A program made the translations under genes and the position numbers. From Rhodospirillaceae bacterium (GTDB taxonomy: Bacteria; Pseudomonadota; Alphaproteobacteria; UBA8366), in NCBI GenBank assembly GCA_002711555.1, contig PARQ01000022.1:25072-47746 (forward strand): DNA of 22,675 nt, written 5' to 3'. Numbering within the stretch: position 1 is the first letter of the stretch; the number at the start of each line of letters is the position of its first letter. This document shows, in pieces, positions 8,134 through 18,108 of the stretch. The notes under the pieces are model-generated. The model did no database searches. It saw nothing but the letters and a program-made list of their open reading frames with translations, and was not told the DNA's origin.

Positions 8134-8161
8134 CTTGGTGGAGAGGTTGCTTGCGTATAAA
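8134..8161 (+). promoter_or_regulatory. Promoter candidate for ilvB-ilvH-ilvC
   Basis: CTTGGT (8134-8139) and TATAAA (8156-8161) are separated by 16 bases and lie in the 121-base gap between miaA and ilvB. They resemble housekeeping-sigma -35 (alphaproteobacterial CTTG type) and -10 elements. A start near 8168 would leave a leader of about 70 bases before ilvB. Judged by eye only. Confidence 0.4.
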
Positions 8162-8236
8162 TAACGAAACTGGTTTTTGAAAATATCGGCAGGCTAGTCG
8201 GATTTGAACCTGTAACATTAATAACTGGAGAATATT

Positions 8237-10009
8237 GTGGTGTCTCTAAAACGCATGAGTGGTGCTGAAATTGTAATTCAGTCACTCATTGACCAGGGCG
8301 TAGAAGTTGTTTTCGGGTATCCCGGAGGGGCTGTGTTACCTATCTATGATGCTATTTTTCAGCAGAGCAGCGTTAGGCATGTGCTTGTGCGCCACGAACA
8401 AGGAGCAGTTCACATGGCCGAAGGCTATGCACGTTCAACGGGGAAAGTTGGCGTTGTTTTAGTAACTTCAGGACCAGGTGCTACCAATGCAGTGACCGGT
8501 TTAACCGATGCGCTAATGGATTCTATACCAATTGTTTGTCTTACAGGTCAGGTACCTACCCATCTTATTGGCAATGATGCTTTTCAGGAATGTGACACCA
8601 CTGGTATTACGCGGCCTTGTACGAAGCATAATTATTTGGTCAAAGAGCCTAAAGATCTTGCTAGGACTATTCATGAGGCGTTTTTTGTAGCACGCAAAGG
8701 TCGTCCGGGCCCTGTTGTTGTTGATTTGCCAAAAGACATACAGTTTGCCGACTGTCCTTACGTGATGCCGGAATCTGTCAAGCCAGCGACTTACCGTCCA
8801 GCTACGCGTGGTAAAACTAAGGCAATCGAAAAAGCTGTTGATGTACTTTCAAATGCAAAAAAACCTATCTTTTACGGGGGTGGGGGCATAATTAACGCTG
8901 GGCCTGCGGCGTGCAAAAAATTCACGGACTTTGTACGTGCTACTGGTTATCCGTGCACTTTAACACTGATGGGGCTTGGGGCATTTCCTGCATCTGACAA
9001 ACACTTTCTCGGCATGCTCGGTATGCATGGTACATACGAAGCTAATATGGCAATGCACGATTGTGATGTGATGATTGCTGTTGGATCACGTTTTGATGAC
9101 CGGATCACTGGGAGACTTGATGCTTTTGCACCCGATGCCAAAATTATTCATATCGATATCGATCCATCATCCATAAACAAGAACGTCGCCGTGGATATTC
9201 CGATTATTGGTAACGTTAGCCATGTGTTGGGACAGTTAGCGGTTACTTGGGACAAAAAGAAAAATCGTAAGGGTAATCGTAAAGCGCTTAACGCATGGTG
9301 GAAACAAATCGAAGATTGGAGATCACGCGATTGTCTTTCTTACAAGAAAAATGACGAGATCATTAAACCACAATATGCACTAGAACGGCTCCAAGCTCTT
9401 ACGGAAAAGCGAGACACTTTCATTACTACTGAAGTTGGGCAGCATCAAATGTGGGCCGCACAATTTTTAAAATTTGACAAGCCAAACCATTGGATGACCT
9501 CAGGAGGTCTTGGAACAATGGGGTATGGATTTCCTGCAGCTTTGGGAGTGCAAACAGGACACCCTGGCAAACTTGTTATTGATATAGCTGGTGAGGCATC
9601 GTTTATGATGAATATGCAGGAGATATCAACCGCAGTGCAACATCATTTACCGGTGAAAGTCTTTATTTTGAATAATGAATACCTGGGCATGGTTCGTCAG
9701 TGGCAGGAGCTACTGCATGGTGGGCGTTATTCAGAGAGTTATGCAGCAGCTCTACCAGATTTTGTTAAATTAGCTGAAAGTTTTGGTGCGGTTGGTCTTC
9801 GTGCAAATAAACCCTCCGAAATCGATGATGTTATTACTGAAATGGTTAAGGTTGATAATGTGGTAATCGCTGATATTGTGGTGGATCCAACCGAAAATGT
9901 CTATCCGATGATACCATCAGGTTCTCCTCATAATGAGATGCTGCTCGGTCCGGCAGCCAAAGGCGAAGGTTCCGGCAAAGTTACCGAAAAAGGTAAGGTT
10001 TTAGTCTAG
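8237..10009 (+). CDS. ilvB: Acetolactate synthase, large catalytic subunit
   Basis: TPP-, FAD- and Mg-dependent enzyme that joins two pyruvates to acetolactate, or pyruvate and 2-ketobutyrate to acetohydroxybutyrate. It is the first common step of branched-chain amino acid synthesis. It has 590 residues. The GTG start at 8237 has GGAG at 8227-8230, six bases upstream; ATG at 8255 (MSGAEI) is the alternative. Features in order: GYPGGAVLPIYDA (about 27-39), the catalytic TPP-activating glutamate E54 in RHEQ, the TSGPGATN loop, the FAD/middle domain with SRFDDRITGRLD, and the C-terminal TPP domain with DIAGEASFMMN and LNNEYLGMVRQWQELLHGGRY. The TPP motif has Glu where many enzymes have Asp (GDA/GDG), as I recall for alphaproteobacteria. 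ilvH follows after ten bases, as expected for an operon. Confidence 0.97.
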   Translation: MVSLKRMSGAEIVIQSLIDQGVEVVFGYPGGAVLPIYDAIFQQSSVRHVLVRHEQGAVHMAEGYARSTGKVGVVLVTSGPGATNAVTGLTDALMDSIPIVCLTGQVPTHLIGNDAFQECDTTGITRPCTKHNYLVKEPKDLARTIHEAFFVARKGRPGPVVVDLPKDIQFADCPYVMPESVKPATYRPATRGKTKAIEKAVDVLSNAKKPIFYGGGGIINAGPAACKKFTDFVRATGYPCTLTLMGLGAFPASDKHFLGMLGMHGTYEANMAMHDCDVMIAVGSRFDDRITGRLDAFAPDAKIIHIDIDPSSINKNVAVDIPIIGNVSHVLGQLAVTWDKKKNRKGNRKALNAWWKQIEDWRSRDCLSYKKNDEIIKPQYALERLQALTEKRDTFITTEVGQHQMWAAQFLKFDKPNHWMTSGGLGTMGYGFPAALGVQTGHPGKLVIDIAGEASFMMNMQEISTAVQHHLPVKVFILNNEYLGMVRQWQELLHGGRYSESYAAALPDFVKLAESFGAVGLRANKPSEIDDVITEMVKVDNVVIADIVVDPTENVYPMIPSGSPHNEMLLGPAAKGEGSGKVTEKGKVLV

Positions 10010-10019
10010 GAAAAAATAA

Positions 10020-10595
10020 ATGGCAAAAAAAATAGCATCACGCATTAAAAATGCGAAATCGCAACCTGGGTCTGCTTATTTTATGGTTGATAGTGATCAA
10101 AGGATCGAGCAGCACACCATGGCGGTTATGGTTATTAATGAACCTGGTGTTTTAGCCCGCGTTATAGGGCTGTTTTCCGGGCGCGGGTATAATATCGAAA
10201 GCCTCACCGTAGCATCTGTTACGCATGATGATAGTATGTCATTAATAACAATTGTTACCTCTGGCACGCCAATGGTGATCGAACAAATCCGGAACCAGTT
10301 AGAACGCCTTGTACCGGTAGATTCGATAAAAGATCTCACTCAGGAAGGTCCGCATGTAGAACGCGAGCTTGCAATGGTTAAAGTGGTTACTAAGGCGAAA
10401 TCGCGGGAACGTGCGGAAGTTTTAAGATGTGCAGATATTTTTGGTGCTAAAGTTGTAGATACTACAACCCGGTCATTCGTATTTGCTATGACAGGGAATA
10501 CAGATAAAGTAGAATCTTTCATTGACCTCATGCGCGAGCTTGGACGAACAGAGATAGCGCGGAGTGGGGTAGTAGCCATCGCTCGCGGTGCCTAG
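10020..10595 (+). CDS. ilvH: Acetolactate synthase, small regulatory subunit
   Basis: Regulatory subunit that activates IlvB and confers feedback inhibition by valine. It has 191 residues. An extension of about 32 residues precedes the ACT domain (about 34-106), which reads INEPGVLARVIGLFSGRGYNIESL. The positions matching the valine-contact residues of the E. coli IlvH ACT domain (Asn, Gly, Asn) are present as N40, G43 and N58, so the enzyme is probably valine-sensitive. The C-terminal domain (about 112-190) contains ERELAMVKV and RSGVVAIARG. The start ATG at 10020 has TAGGA (10007-10011), overlapping the ilvB stop codon, as its likely ribosome-binding site; a later ATG at 10084 is less likely. 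It is co-transcribed with ilvB by position, and 71 bases separate it from ilvC. Confidence 0.95.
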   Translation: MAKKIASRIKNAKSQPGSAYFMVDSDQRIEQHTMAVMVINEPGVLARVIGLFSGRGYNIESLTVASVTHDDSMSLITIVTSGTPMVIEQIRNQLERLVPVDSIKDLTQEGPHVERELAMVKVVTKAKSRERAEVLRCADIFGAKVVDTTTRSFVFAMTGNTDKVESFIDLMRELGRTEIARSGVVAIARGA

Positions 10596-10654
10596 AAAAC
10601 ATTTAAAAAATCAGAGCCATCGTTTCCAAAAGATGCAAGAGGTTCATTTACTAG

Positions 10655-11686
<1,032 letters not shown>

Positions 11687-11851
11687 TTTGTAGCTGGGGG
11701 ATTGAAATAAATTCTCCAAAAGTATCCAAGGCAGCCCCTTTTCTGAGTTTTGTTTCTAGCATACTATTCTAAAGCGGATGCGTACTATTGTAATCATACT
11801 CTTTGTATTGAAGACAGCCGGGTACGGTGATTAACTGTGTTCCAGTGGAGT

Positions 11852-11870
11852 TTGATACATAATATATCAA
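11852..11870. repeat. AT-rich near-palindrome upstream of leuA
   Basis: TTGATA (11852-11857) and TATCAA (11865-11870) form a perfect six-base inverted repeat. The seven bases between are also nearly symmetric, with one mismatched pair. It sits about 15-33 bases downstream of the weak promoter-like pair in this gap and about 170 bases before leuA. The symmetry is compatible with a dimeric regulator site; the factor is unknown. Confidence 0.3.
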
Positions 11871-11892
11871 TAACGGTTTTGTATTGGATTTT

Positions 11893-12018
11893 ATGCCTTT
11901 ATGTCGACATGGATCGATTTGCCGGTTACTCTCTCACGCGACCAGCTCGTCTTTAAGCGCCCGTGCATTTTGGATTGATATCATGGTTCTAAATGGGCCT
12001 GGATTGGCAAGTTGGTAA
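11893..12018 (+). CDS. Possible leader peptide / small upstream ORF of leuA
   Basis: A 41-codon open frame starts with ATG at 11893 and ends with TAA at 12016-12018, 20 bases before the chosen leuA start and just before its ribosome-binding site. It has six Leu residues (3, 12, 13, 21, 33, 38), not one tight run, and an aromatic/hydrophobic C-terminal part with AFWIDIMVLNGPGLASW. No good Shine-Dalgarno sequence precedes it (TTGGA at 11884-11888 is weak). Position and leucine content suggest a leader peptide that senses leucyl-tRNA supply or couples translation to leuA. It may equally be a chance frame. Conservation in relatives would decide. Confidence 0.3.
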   Translation: MPLCRHGSICRLLSHATSSSLSARAFWIDIMVLNGPGLASW

Positions 12019-12038
12019 TTGAGAAGAGGATGAGAGGC

Positions 12039-13601
12039 ATGAAAACAGGTACACCTGGCCAACAGTTACAACGCATCAAAATTTTTGACACTACTATGCG
12101 TGATGGGGAGCAATCGCCGGGTTGTTCGATGAACCTGGAGGAAAAGCTGCGTATCGCTGAGTACCTTGATGGGATGGGTGTAGATGTGATGGAAGCGGGG
12201 TTCCCGATTGCTTCTGTTGGCGATTTTGAGGCTGTTTCTGAAGTTTCTAAAGTTGTCAAAAATGCGAAGGTAGCCGGGTTGGCGCGCTCTGGGCACAAAG
12301 ATATTGAACGCGCCTGGGAGGCTTTGAAACATGCAAGGCAACCGCGAATTCACACGTTTATTTCCACTAGCCCACTTCATATGAAGCATAAACTGCAAAT
12401 GACACCAGAACAGGTGCATAGTGCAATAATTGACTCGGTTAGCCATGCTCGGAACCTTTGCGATGACGTGGAGTGGAGTCCAGAGGATGGAACAAGAACG
12501 GAAAGAGATTTTTTGTGTCGTTGCGTAGAGTCCGCAATCAAGGCCGGTGCTTCAACAATTAATATCCCGGATACGGTCGGTTATACTATGCCTGATGAAT
12601 TCTATGACATCATCTCGGCACTCTGTAATCGCGTACCAAATATTGATAAGGCAATTATCTCCGTCCATTGCCATAACGATTTGGGGCTAGCAGTTGCAAA
12701 TACCCTCTCTGCTATAAGGGCGGGAGCTCGCCAAGCGGAATGCACAATAAATGGTATCGGAGAACGCGCAGGGAATGCATCGTTGGAGGAAATTGTCATG
12801 GGTCTTAAGGTGCGTCAAGATTTGATGCCATTTGATACCGCGATAGTTACAAAAAAGATTATAGGGGCAAGCCGTTTGTTATCTTCTGTCACAGGATTTG
12901 CTGTTCAGCCTAACAAAGCGATAGTGGGTGCCAATGCATTTGCCCATGAAGCAGGTATTCACCAGGACGGTGTCCTGAAGCATGCTGGCACCTACGAAAT
13001 TATGACGCCAGAGTCGGTAGGGTTAACACAGTCTTCGCTCGTATTAGGGAAACATTCTGGCCGTCATGCATTTCGAGATAAGCTTGAACAACTTGGCTGC
13101 CAGCTCGGGGATAATGCAATACAAGAGGCCTTTGTGAGATTTAAAGCTCTGGCAGATAAGAAAAAAGATGTCTACGACGAAGATATTATCGCTTTAGTTA
13201 AAGATGAGATGACGCATGCTGCAGAATCGATAAAATTTTCGACACTGCGCGTTATCGCCGGATCAGCTGGTCCACAAAAGGCTTATTTAGAGATGGAGAT
13301 TGACGGTGTAATATGTTCGCAAGAATCAACAGGGGATGGTCCTGTGGATGCGACTTTTAATGCCATTAGCGCGATAGTACCCCACTCAGCCCGTTTGCAA
13401 CTTTACCAAGTGCACGCAGTGACGGAGGGCACCGATGCTCAGGCACAAGTAACAGTTCGGTTGGAAGAGGATGGTAAAACCGTCAATGGACAAGGAGCAG
13501 ATACCGATACCTTAGTGGCCTCGGCAAAGGCTTATATAAATGCTTTAAATAAGCTTGCAGATAAGCGCTCCAAGACCGCACCTGAGATGCTTAGCGCATG
13601 A
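12039..13601 (+). CDS. leuA: 2-isopropylmalate synthase LeuA
   Basis: Condenses acetyl-CoA with 2-ketoisovalerate to 2-isopropylmalate, the committed step of leucine synthesis. I chose ATG 12039 (520 residues) because AGAGG (12025-12029) lies nine bases upstream. ATG 12030 and TTG 12012 are in-frame alternatives but are badly spaced. The TIM-barrel domain has [13 protein letters not shown] (R21, D22 metal/substrate), [11 protein letters not shown] (H210, H212 metal), and [23 protein letters not shown] and KHSGRHAF follow in the linker subdomain. The C-terminal regulatory domain (about 390-510) begins near [15 protein letters not shown] and indicates leucine feedback inhibition. It follows ilvC after a 352-base leader and is followed by mreB after 81 bases. 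Confidence 0.96.
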   Translation: MKTGTPGQQLQRIKIFDTTMRDGEQSPGCSMNLEEKLRIAEYLDGMGVDVMEAGFPIASVGDFEAVSEVSKVVKNAKVAGLARSGHKDIERAWEALKHARQPRIHTFISTSPLHMKHKLQMTPEQVHSAIIDSVSHARNLCDDVEWSPEDGTRTERDFLCRCVESAIKAGASTINIPDTVGYTMPDEFYDIISALCNRVPNIDKAIISVHCHNDLGLAVANTLSAIRAGARQAECTINGIGERAGNASLEEIVMGLKVRQDLMPFDTAIVTKKIIGASRLLSSVTGFAVQPNKAIVGANAFAHEAGIHQDGVLKHAGTYEIMTPESVGLTQSSLVLGKHSGRHAFRDKLEQLGCQLGDNAIQEAFVRFKALADKKKDVYDEDIIALVKDEMTHAAESIKFSTLRVIAGSAGPQKAYLEMEIDGVICSQESTGDGPVDATFNAISAIVPHSARLQLYQVHAVTEGTDAQAQVTVRLEEDGKTVNGQGADTDTLVASAKAYINALNKLADKRSKTAPEMLSA

Positions 13602-13614
13602 AGGGTACATATAC

Positions 13615-13637
13615 ATGAAAAAAAATAGTTTTTTCAT
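13615..13637. repeat. A/T inverted repeat between leuA and mreB
   Basis: ATGAAAAAA (13615-13623) and TTTTTTCAT (13629-13637) are a perfect nine-base inverted repeat with a five-base loop, starting 14 bases after the leuA stop codon. The stem has only one G-C pair, so it would be a weak hairpin. The uridine-rich arm resembles the end of a terminator. It may mark the border between the leucine gene and the cell-shape cluster. Confidence 0.35.
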
Positions 13638-13646
13638 ATTGCGTAG

Positions 13647-14723
<1,077 letters not shown>

Positions 14724-14796
14724 GTTTTCGTTGTTTTCTGTAAGTTAGCGTGGCTCCATTTTATTCCCCTCAGAAGGAGCACAGGGAGAATAGAGA

Positions 14797-15678
14797 TTGA
14801 AGTATAATAGGGGTAGCGTTCTTAGGTTTGCGGCACCGGTGCGTAATGTGGCTCAACGGTTTGCTTATATATTCCTGTTGTTCGGTGCCCTTGCAATAAT
14901 TCTTATCGGGCGTGCCGATCAACAAATCTTTGAGCGTGCTCGTGTATCTGTTACGGATGTTATTGCGCCAATATTGGACGCGGTATCACGTCCAGTAGCC
15001 ACGATCTCAGAAATTATTGAAGAAGCCCGGTCTCTCTCAAATATTCGAGAAGAAAATGGGCAACTTAAACTTGAAAATGCGCAGCTCATTCAATGGCAGA
15101 GCGCGGCTCGCGCGTTAGCCGCAGAAAATGAAAAGTTGCGCCAGCTTCTGGGGTTTATTCCAGATAATGTGGCCAAATCTGTAACTGCTAGAGTAATTGG
15201 TGACTCAGGCGGCACATTTGTGAGAAATATTTTAATAAACGCTGGTCGCCGAGCCGGTATAGCCAAGGGGCAGGCTGCTTTGGTTAATTTTGGTTTAATA
15301 GGACGCGTGCATGAAGTTGGTGAACGATCGGCGCGTGTCCTACTGATTACGGACCTAAATAGCCGAATTCCAGTTGTTGTCGAGTCGACGCGCCAACGAG
15401 CTGTTCTTGCAGGTGATAACTCGGATAGACCACGCCTACTGCATCTACCCGATAATGTGAAAATAAAGAAGGGCGAACGAATAGTCACTTCTGGGCATGG
15501 CGGTGTTTTTCCACCGGGATTACCGGTTGGTATTGTTGCTCACGCCACAGACTCGGCAGTAGTTGTTCAACCCTTTGTGCATGGGGAAAAGGTGGAATTT
15601 GCCCGGCTGATCGACTTTGGCTTAACAGGAGTGCTTACAGATTTAGAAAGACGGTCCAAAACGGTGGCAGGACAGTGA
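14797..15678 (+). CDS. mreC: Rod-shape determining protein MreC
   Basis: Bitopic inner-membrane protein whose periplasmic part scaffolds and activates the PBP2-RodA elongasome. It has 293 residues. One transmembrane segment lies at about 22-38, a coiled coil at about 74-119 (repeated E/N/L heptads), and a C-terminal two-barrel domain follows, with GRVHEVGERSARVLLITDLNSR and a SGHGGVFPPGLPVG signature near 231-244. The start must be TTG at 14797. An in-frame TAG lies two codons upstream, and no other Met occurs before the membrane segment. GGGAG at 14784-14788 is well placed, eight bases away. Its stop codon overlaps the mreD start by four bases (GTGA), so the two genes are coupled. Confidence 0.95.
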   Translation: MKYNRGSVLRFAAPVRNVAQRFAYIFLLFGALAIILIGRADQQIFERARVSVTDVIAPILDAVSRPVATISEIIEEARSLSNIREENGQLKLENAQLIQWQSAARALAAENEKLRQLLGFIPDNVAKSVTARVIGDSGGTFVRNILINAGRRAGIAKGQAALVNFGLIGRVHEVGERSARVLLITDLNSRIPVVVESTRQRAVLAGDNSDRPRLLHLPDNVKIKKGERIVTSGHGGVFPPGLPVGIVAHATDSAVVVQPFVHGEKVEFARLIDFGLTGVLTDLERRSKTVAGQ

Positions 15679-16196
15679 TAGACCGCAACAGTACCTGGTA
15701 TAAAATTGATTTCATTGCTCGGAGGGTTACTCCGTTTTTGCTGACCATAGTGTTAGTTATTATTGCACAGGCGCCCCTAAAGGTGCCGGGTGTAACACCA
15801 GTGACGCTCTCGGTAGGCCTTATTTCTGTCTATTATTGGGCATTGCATAGGCCGAGCATGCTGCCAGTGGCGGCGGTATTTTGTACAGGGTTATTGCAGG
15901 ATATATTGGCATTCACGCCTTTGGGAATCGGGTCACTTTCGCTGGTTATCGTTTACGGAGTAATGGTTTCACAGCGCAGACTTTTCCACGGGAAATCATT
16001 TGTTTTTGTTTGGTGGGGTTTTGCTATGACTGCGTTAGCAGTTGGAATCATGCGCTGGCTTTTGGTGTCAATGATTGAAGGGAATACAGTTCTGTTCATG
16101 CCGTCTATTATTGAGTTTGTGTTGACCGTCACCCTATACCCAGCGTTTGGTTATTTTTTTGTGTTAGTCCATCGATCCCTATTGCCAGATCACTAA
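15675..16196 (+). CDS. mreD: Rod-shape determining protein MreD
   Basis: Small polytopic inner-membrane partner of MreC in the elongation machinery. It has 173 residues with about five hydrophobic segments (roughly 16-34, 39-58, 60-90, 105-125 and 140-165). It contains the family-like stretch GLLQDILAFTPLGIGSLSLV (about 75-94). The start is GTG at 15675, overlapping the mreC stop codon in GTGA. The sequence is weakly conserved in the family generally, and the call rests on length, topology and position between mreC and mrdA. mrdA begins only four bases after its stop codon. Confidence 0.93.
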   Translation: MIDRNSTWYKIDFIARRVTPFLLTIVLVIIAQAPLKVPGVTPVTLSVGLISVYYWALHRPSMLPVAAVFCTGLLQDILAFTPLGIGSLSLVIVYGVMVSQRRLFHGKSFVFVWWGFAMTALAVGIMRWLLVSMIEGNTVLFMPSIIEFVLTVTLYPAFGYFFVLVHRSLLPDH

Positions 16197-16200
16197 ACCG

Positions 16201-18078
16201 ATGCTGGAAACTAAGCAAGATCAAAGCCAAGATAAGATATTCAATCGTCGAGCTGTGTTGCTTGCTGCTGGGCAGTTGACGATATTTGCTGGCCTAAGTG
16301 GACGAATGTATTACCTTCAGGTTCTCGAAGCAGATCGTTATCGAGTGCTTGCTGAGGAAAACCGAATTAGTTTAAGGCTTTTACCTCCGCCTCGCGGCGT
16401 AGTGCTTGACCGTCGTGAAACTCCACTAGCGATAAATGTTCAGATCTACCGTCTGGTAGTGGTTCCTGAACAAGCAAAAAATATGGATGAAATGCTAACG
16501 CGGCTTGCGCGACTTGTAAAAGTTAGTGATCATGATCGTCGGCGAGTGCGGCGCGAAGCACGTCGGCGTCGAGCCTTTGTTCCAATCACTGTGCGTGAAA
16601 ATTTGACATGGGAGGAAGTAAGCCGAATTGAAGTCAATGCACCAGATTTGCCGGGGATCACTATAGATGTAGCGCAAAGCAGACATTATCCCTTCGGTGA
16701 TATTGCGGCCCACGTGATTGGCTATGTGGCAGCGGTGTCAGAAAAGGAACTGACGGGCGACCCAGTTCTTGAGCTTCCTGGTTTTCGAATTGGGAAAAAT
16801 GGAATAGAGAGACGTTTTGATTTAGAACTTCGAGGCCGAGCGGGCAACACGGAAGTGGAAGTTAATGCGCTCGGAAGGGTAATACGTGAGGTAAGCCGAA
16901 GAGAATGGCAACCTGGCGTTAAAATAAGCCTCACACTGGATATTGGGTTGCAGGAATTTATTTCTAAACGTCTTGCAAAAGAAAGACGAGCTGCTGTTGT
17001 AGTCATGGATGTCCAAAACGGTGACGTATTAGGAATGGTATCTCGGCCTGGTTTTGACCCAAACGCCTTCAATAATGGCATCACAGTAGGCGAGTGGAAA
17101 AAACTAGTTAGTGATCCTGATAAGCCTCTTACTAATAAAGCTATCGCTGGGCAGTATGCGCCAGGGTCAGTTTTCAAAATTGTGGTAGCGTTAGCTGCGC
17201 TGGAAAAGGGTATTCGTCCGGACATGACAGTTAGGTGTGAGGAGGTGCTAGAGTTTGGGAATGAGCTATTTCACTGTTGGAAGAAGAATGGTCACGGATA
17301 TGTGAACCTTGTAGACGCTTTGAGAGAGTCGTGTGATGTTTATTTCTACGAACTCGCTCAACGTTTGGGAATTGATCGTATTGCAAAAGTAGCACAGCGG
17401 CTTGGTTTGGGCGAAAAACTAAATCTTGGATTACCCGGTGAACGAGAAGGATTAATTCCGACAAAGAAATGGAAGCTGAAGACGCTTCGTTCTAATTGGC
17501 TCGGTGGCGAAAGCTTGATAAATGCAATAGGGCAAGGTTATGTTCTGAGTACTCCGTTGCAATTAGCAGTTATGACATCCCGCGTTGTGAATGGCGGTTA
17601 CGCAGTGGAACCGCGCCTTACAAGAGCTAATGAATACGAAGAGGGTCCTCCAAGAAAAGCAACCGATTTTCCTTCGTTAAATTTTTCAGCAGGCGCGCTA
17701 AACCTTGTCCGTCAAGCTCTTGACGAGGTGGTAAACAATCCTGCGGGTGGCACAGCATACAATGCGCGGATATCAAAACGCGCATGGCAAATGGGCGGTA
17801 AAACAGGCACCTCGCAAGTAAGACGAATTTCGCTACAGGAACGAGAATCAGGGGTAAAGAAAAATGAAGAACTGCCGTGGCGTGAACGTGATCATGCGTT
17901 GTTTGTTGGCTATGCCCCAATGTCTAATCCTCGTTATTCGTGTTCAGTTGTCATTGAACACGGCGGGGGTGGGGGTAAAATTGCGGCTCCTGTAGCACGT
18001 GATGTATTGCGGGAAACACAGAGGTTGGATCCAGCCGGCACACGGACCAGGGACCGTGCACGAATGGGTGTTTCATGA
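16201..18078 (+). CDS. mrdA: Penicillin-binding protein 2 (elongation transpeptidase)
   Basis: Class B PBP, the D,D-transpeptidase that cross-links peptidoglycan during side-wall growth with RodA. It has 625 residues. A single N-terminal membrane segment lies at about 18-36, then the pedestal/dimerisation domain (PPPRGVVLDRRETPLAIN, about 62-79, and GKNGIERRFD, about 198-207). The transpeptidase domain carries the catalytic serine S323 in SVFK (323-326), the second motif SCD (377-379, commonly S-x-N or S-x-D), and KTG (534-536). The ATG at 16201 starts four bases after mreD and lacks a clear ribosome-binding site, so translation may depend on mreD. rodA follows after 30 bases. It acts in the periplasm and is a beta-lactam target. 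Confidence 0.97.
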   Translation: MLETKQDQSQDKIFNRRAVLLAAGQLTIFAGLSGRMYYLQVLEADRYRVLAEENRISLRLLPPPRGVVLDRRETPLAINVQIYRLVVVPEQAKNMDEMLTRLARLVKVSDHDRRRVRREARRRRAFVPITVRENLTWEEVSRIEVNAPDLPGITIDVAQSRHYPFGDIAAHVIGYVAAVSEKELTGDPVLELPGFRIGKNGIERRFDLELRGRAGNTEVEVNALGRVIREVSRREWQPGVKISLTLDIGLQEFISKRLAKERRAAVVVMDVQNGDVLGMVSRPGFDPNAFNNGITVGEWKKLVSDPDKPLTNKAIAGQYAPGSVFKIVVALAALEKGIRPDMTVRCEEVLEFGNELFHCWKKNGHGYVNLVDALRESCDVYFYELAQRLGIDRIAKVAQRLGLGEKLNLGLPGEREGLIPTKKWKLKTLRSNWLGGESLINAIGQGYVLSTPLQLAVMTSRVVNGGYAVEPRLTRANEYEEGPPRKATDFPSLNFSAGALNLVRQALDEVVNNPAGGTAYNARISKRAWQMGGKTGTSQVRRISLQERESGVKKNEELPWRERDHALFVGYAPMSNPRYSCSVVIEHGGGGGKIAAPVARDVLRETQRLDPAGTRTRDRARMGVS

Positions 18079-18108
18079 GGAATCACATTTAATGCAAGAG
18101 AAGACACT

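Larger units (their letters stand above)
11687..12038 (+). other. 352-base leader region between ilvC and leuA
   Basis: This gap holds no large gene. It contains a weak -35/-10 pair (TTGAAG 11808-11813, 17-base spacer, TTAACT 11831-11836), a near-palindrome at 11852-11870, and a 41-codon open frame at 11893-12018 ending 20 bases before leuA. I see no clear rho-independent terminator. Long leaders before leuA are often regulatory in proteobacteria, so leucine-responsive control is plausible but not shown by the sequence. Confidence 0.4.

Noticed and set aside
8200..8212. GGATTTGAACCTG resembles the T-arm of a tRNA read on the minus strand, upstream of ilvB.
   Set aside because: The bases on both sides do not form the five-pair T stem (only about two pairs), and no acceptor, anticodon or D arm can be folded around it, so it is a chance match or at most a decayed tRNA end.
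11700..11760. Stem between the G run (11696-11700) and the CCCC at about 11735 after ilvC as a terminator.
   Set aside because: The loop would exceed 30 bases, the pairing does not extend beyond four or five pairs, and the following T run is interrupted.
15090..15488. 132-codon minus-strand open frame inside mreC.
   Set aside because: It is a shadow of the coding strand with Arg/Ser/Thr-rich composition and no family resemblance; mreC itself is well supported.
16722..17225. 167-codon minus-strand open frame inside mrdA.
   Set aside because: Low-complexity Ser/Pro/Arg-rich translation typical of an antisense shadow, lying across conserved PBP2 coding sequence.
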